DNA of 64,000 bases, from positions 169,308 to 233,307 of the forward strand of contig NZ_JAMXFJ010000008.1 in NCBI RefSeq assembly GCF_025460805.1, given 5' to 3'. Within the stretch, counting starts at the first letter, position 1. Each line of letters begins with the position of its first letter. Origin of the DNA: Microvirga sesbaniae (GTDB lineage Bacteria > Pseudomonadota > Alphaproteobacteria > Rhizobiales > Beijerinckiaceae). Positions 63,841 to 64,000 of the stretch are shown one piece after another. Under the pieces are notes generated by a model. The model saw only the letters and a program-made list of their open reading frames with translations. It had not been told where the DNA came from and made no database searches. Made by a program: the position numbers and the translations under genes.

Positions 63841-64000
63841 ATGGCTACGATCCTTCCGTCACAGTGGACCCCGTCCGCTTCTGAAAGCACGTACATCTCA
63901 TCCAGCATCGGCCCGCTCAAGGTCGATAATGCTGATGAACGTTGGAGCTTCTCCTCCCCGGACAACAACACCATGCGCTTCGAGGTGCGCAAGGGCGACG
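63841..64000 (+). CDS. Probable polysaccharide lyase (heparin lyase I-like), 3' end missing
   Basis: A frame starting at ATG 63841 runs open to the window end (53 codons): MATILPSQWTPSASESTYIS then SSIGPLKVDNADERWSFS and PDNNTMRFEVRKGD. The phrase NTMRFEVRKGD resembles the N-terminal strand of the bacterial heparin lyase I-like/PF14099 polysaccharide lyases, where FEVR-x-GD precedes the E-R-S-E active segment that would lie beyond the edge. AAGGGG lies upstream. It has no signal peptide, as in family members exported by type I secretion with RTX tails. Confidence 0.55.
   Translation, partial: MATILPSQWTPSASESTYISSSIGPLKVDNADERWSFSSPDNNTMRFEVRKGD

Overview
The window looks like chromosome (or a large replicon) of a GC-rich alphaproteobacterium of the order Hyphomicrobiales, most plausibly a Methylobacteriaceae-type organism such as Microvirga. 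The reasons are the codon use, the many Liv-, Ugp- and ribose-type ABC importers, the Sinorhizobium-style inositol regulator and operators, and several families of dispersed palindromes in nearly every larger gap. The genus is inference. No tRNA, rRNA, CRISPR array or intact transposase was seen.

Layout. 1-4.35 kb: a branched-chain amino acid (Liv) importer with a fused LivH-LivM permease; the binding protein is cut by the window start. 4.4-8.7 kb: a 2Fe-2S ferredoxin with a thioredoxin-reductase-like ferredoxin reductase, an allantoate/N-carbamoyl amino acid amidohydrolase, two GNAT acetyltransferases and a small secreted protein. 8.7-15.2 kb (minus): an aromatic amino acid ammonia-lyase and a complete ugpBAEC glycerol-3-phosphate importer. 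16.1-20.8 kb: a probable lysine catabolism locus: an Lrp regulator overlapping a DAO-type oxidase, divergent from a saccharopine/lysine dehydrogenase-like enzyme followed by an ALDH7-type aldehyde dehydrogenase. 21-24.4 kb: a ThDP enzyme, an isochorismatase-like hydrolase and transaldolase. 24.7-30.1 kb: a valine catabolism locus (LysR, mmsA, acyl-CoA dehydrogenase, two small membrane proteins, mmsB). 30.3-45.6 kb: mixed housekeeping and transport genes (O-antigen-ligase-like protein, M20 hydrolase, lactate permease, ribA, EamA exporter, SLC13 permease, CAP lipoprotein, HI0933-type flavoprotein, recQ).

45.6-57.8 kb is the most coherent system: a myo-inositol island with two Gfo/Idh/MocA dehydrogenases, a sugar-type ABC importer, an RpiR repressor (IolR) and iolC(-DUF2090), iolD, iolE and iolB. 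Three copies of the GGAA-N6-TTCC type palindrome sit exactly in the two divergent control regions. The fused IolC supplies kinase and probably aldolase, and the MmsA encoded at 25.7 kb could finish the route by converting malonate semialdehyde to acetyl-CoA.

From about 58.8 kb the character changes: base composition becomes visibly less GC-rich, real genes are sparse and repeats are dense. This stretch holds a nine-repeat beta-propeller-like protein with a tightly coupled 55-residue partner gene, both enclosed by an inverted pair of about 66-bp repeats. It also holds several gene remnants: a frameshifted RTX/serralysin C-terminus, a Crp/Fnr regulator lacking its sensor domain, and a DUF6894-like gene whose usual start codon is ATA. 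A probable polysaccharide lyase gene begins at the right edge. I read this as an eroding accessory region.
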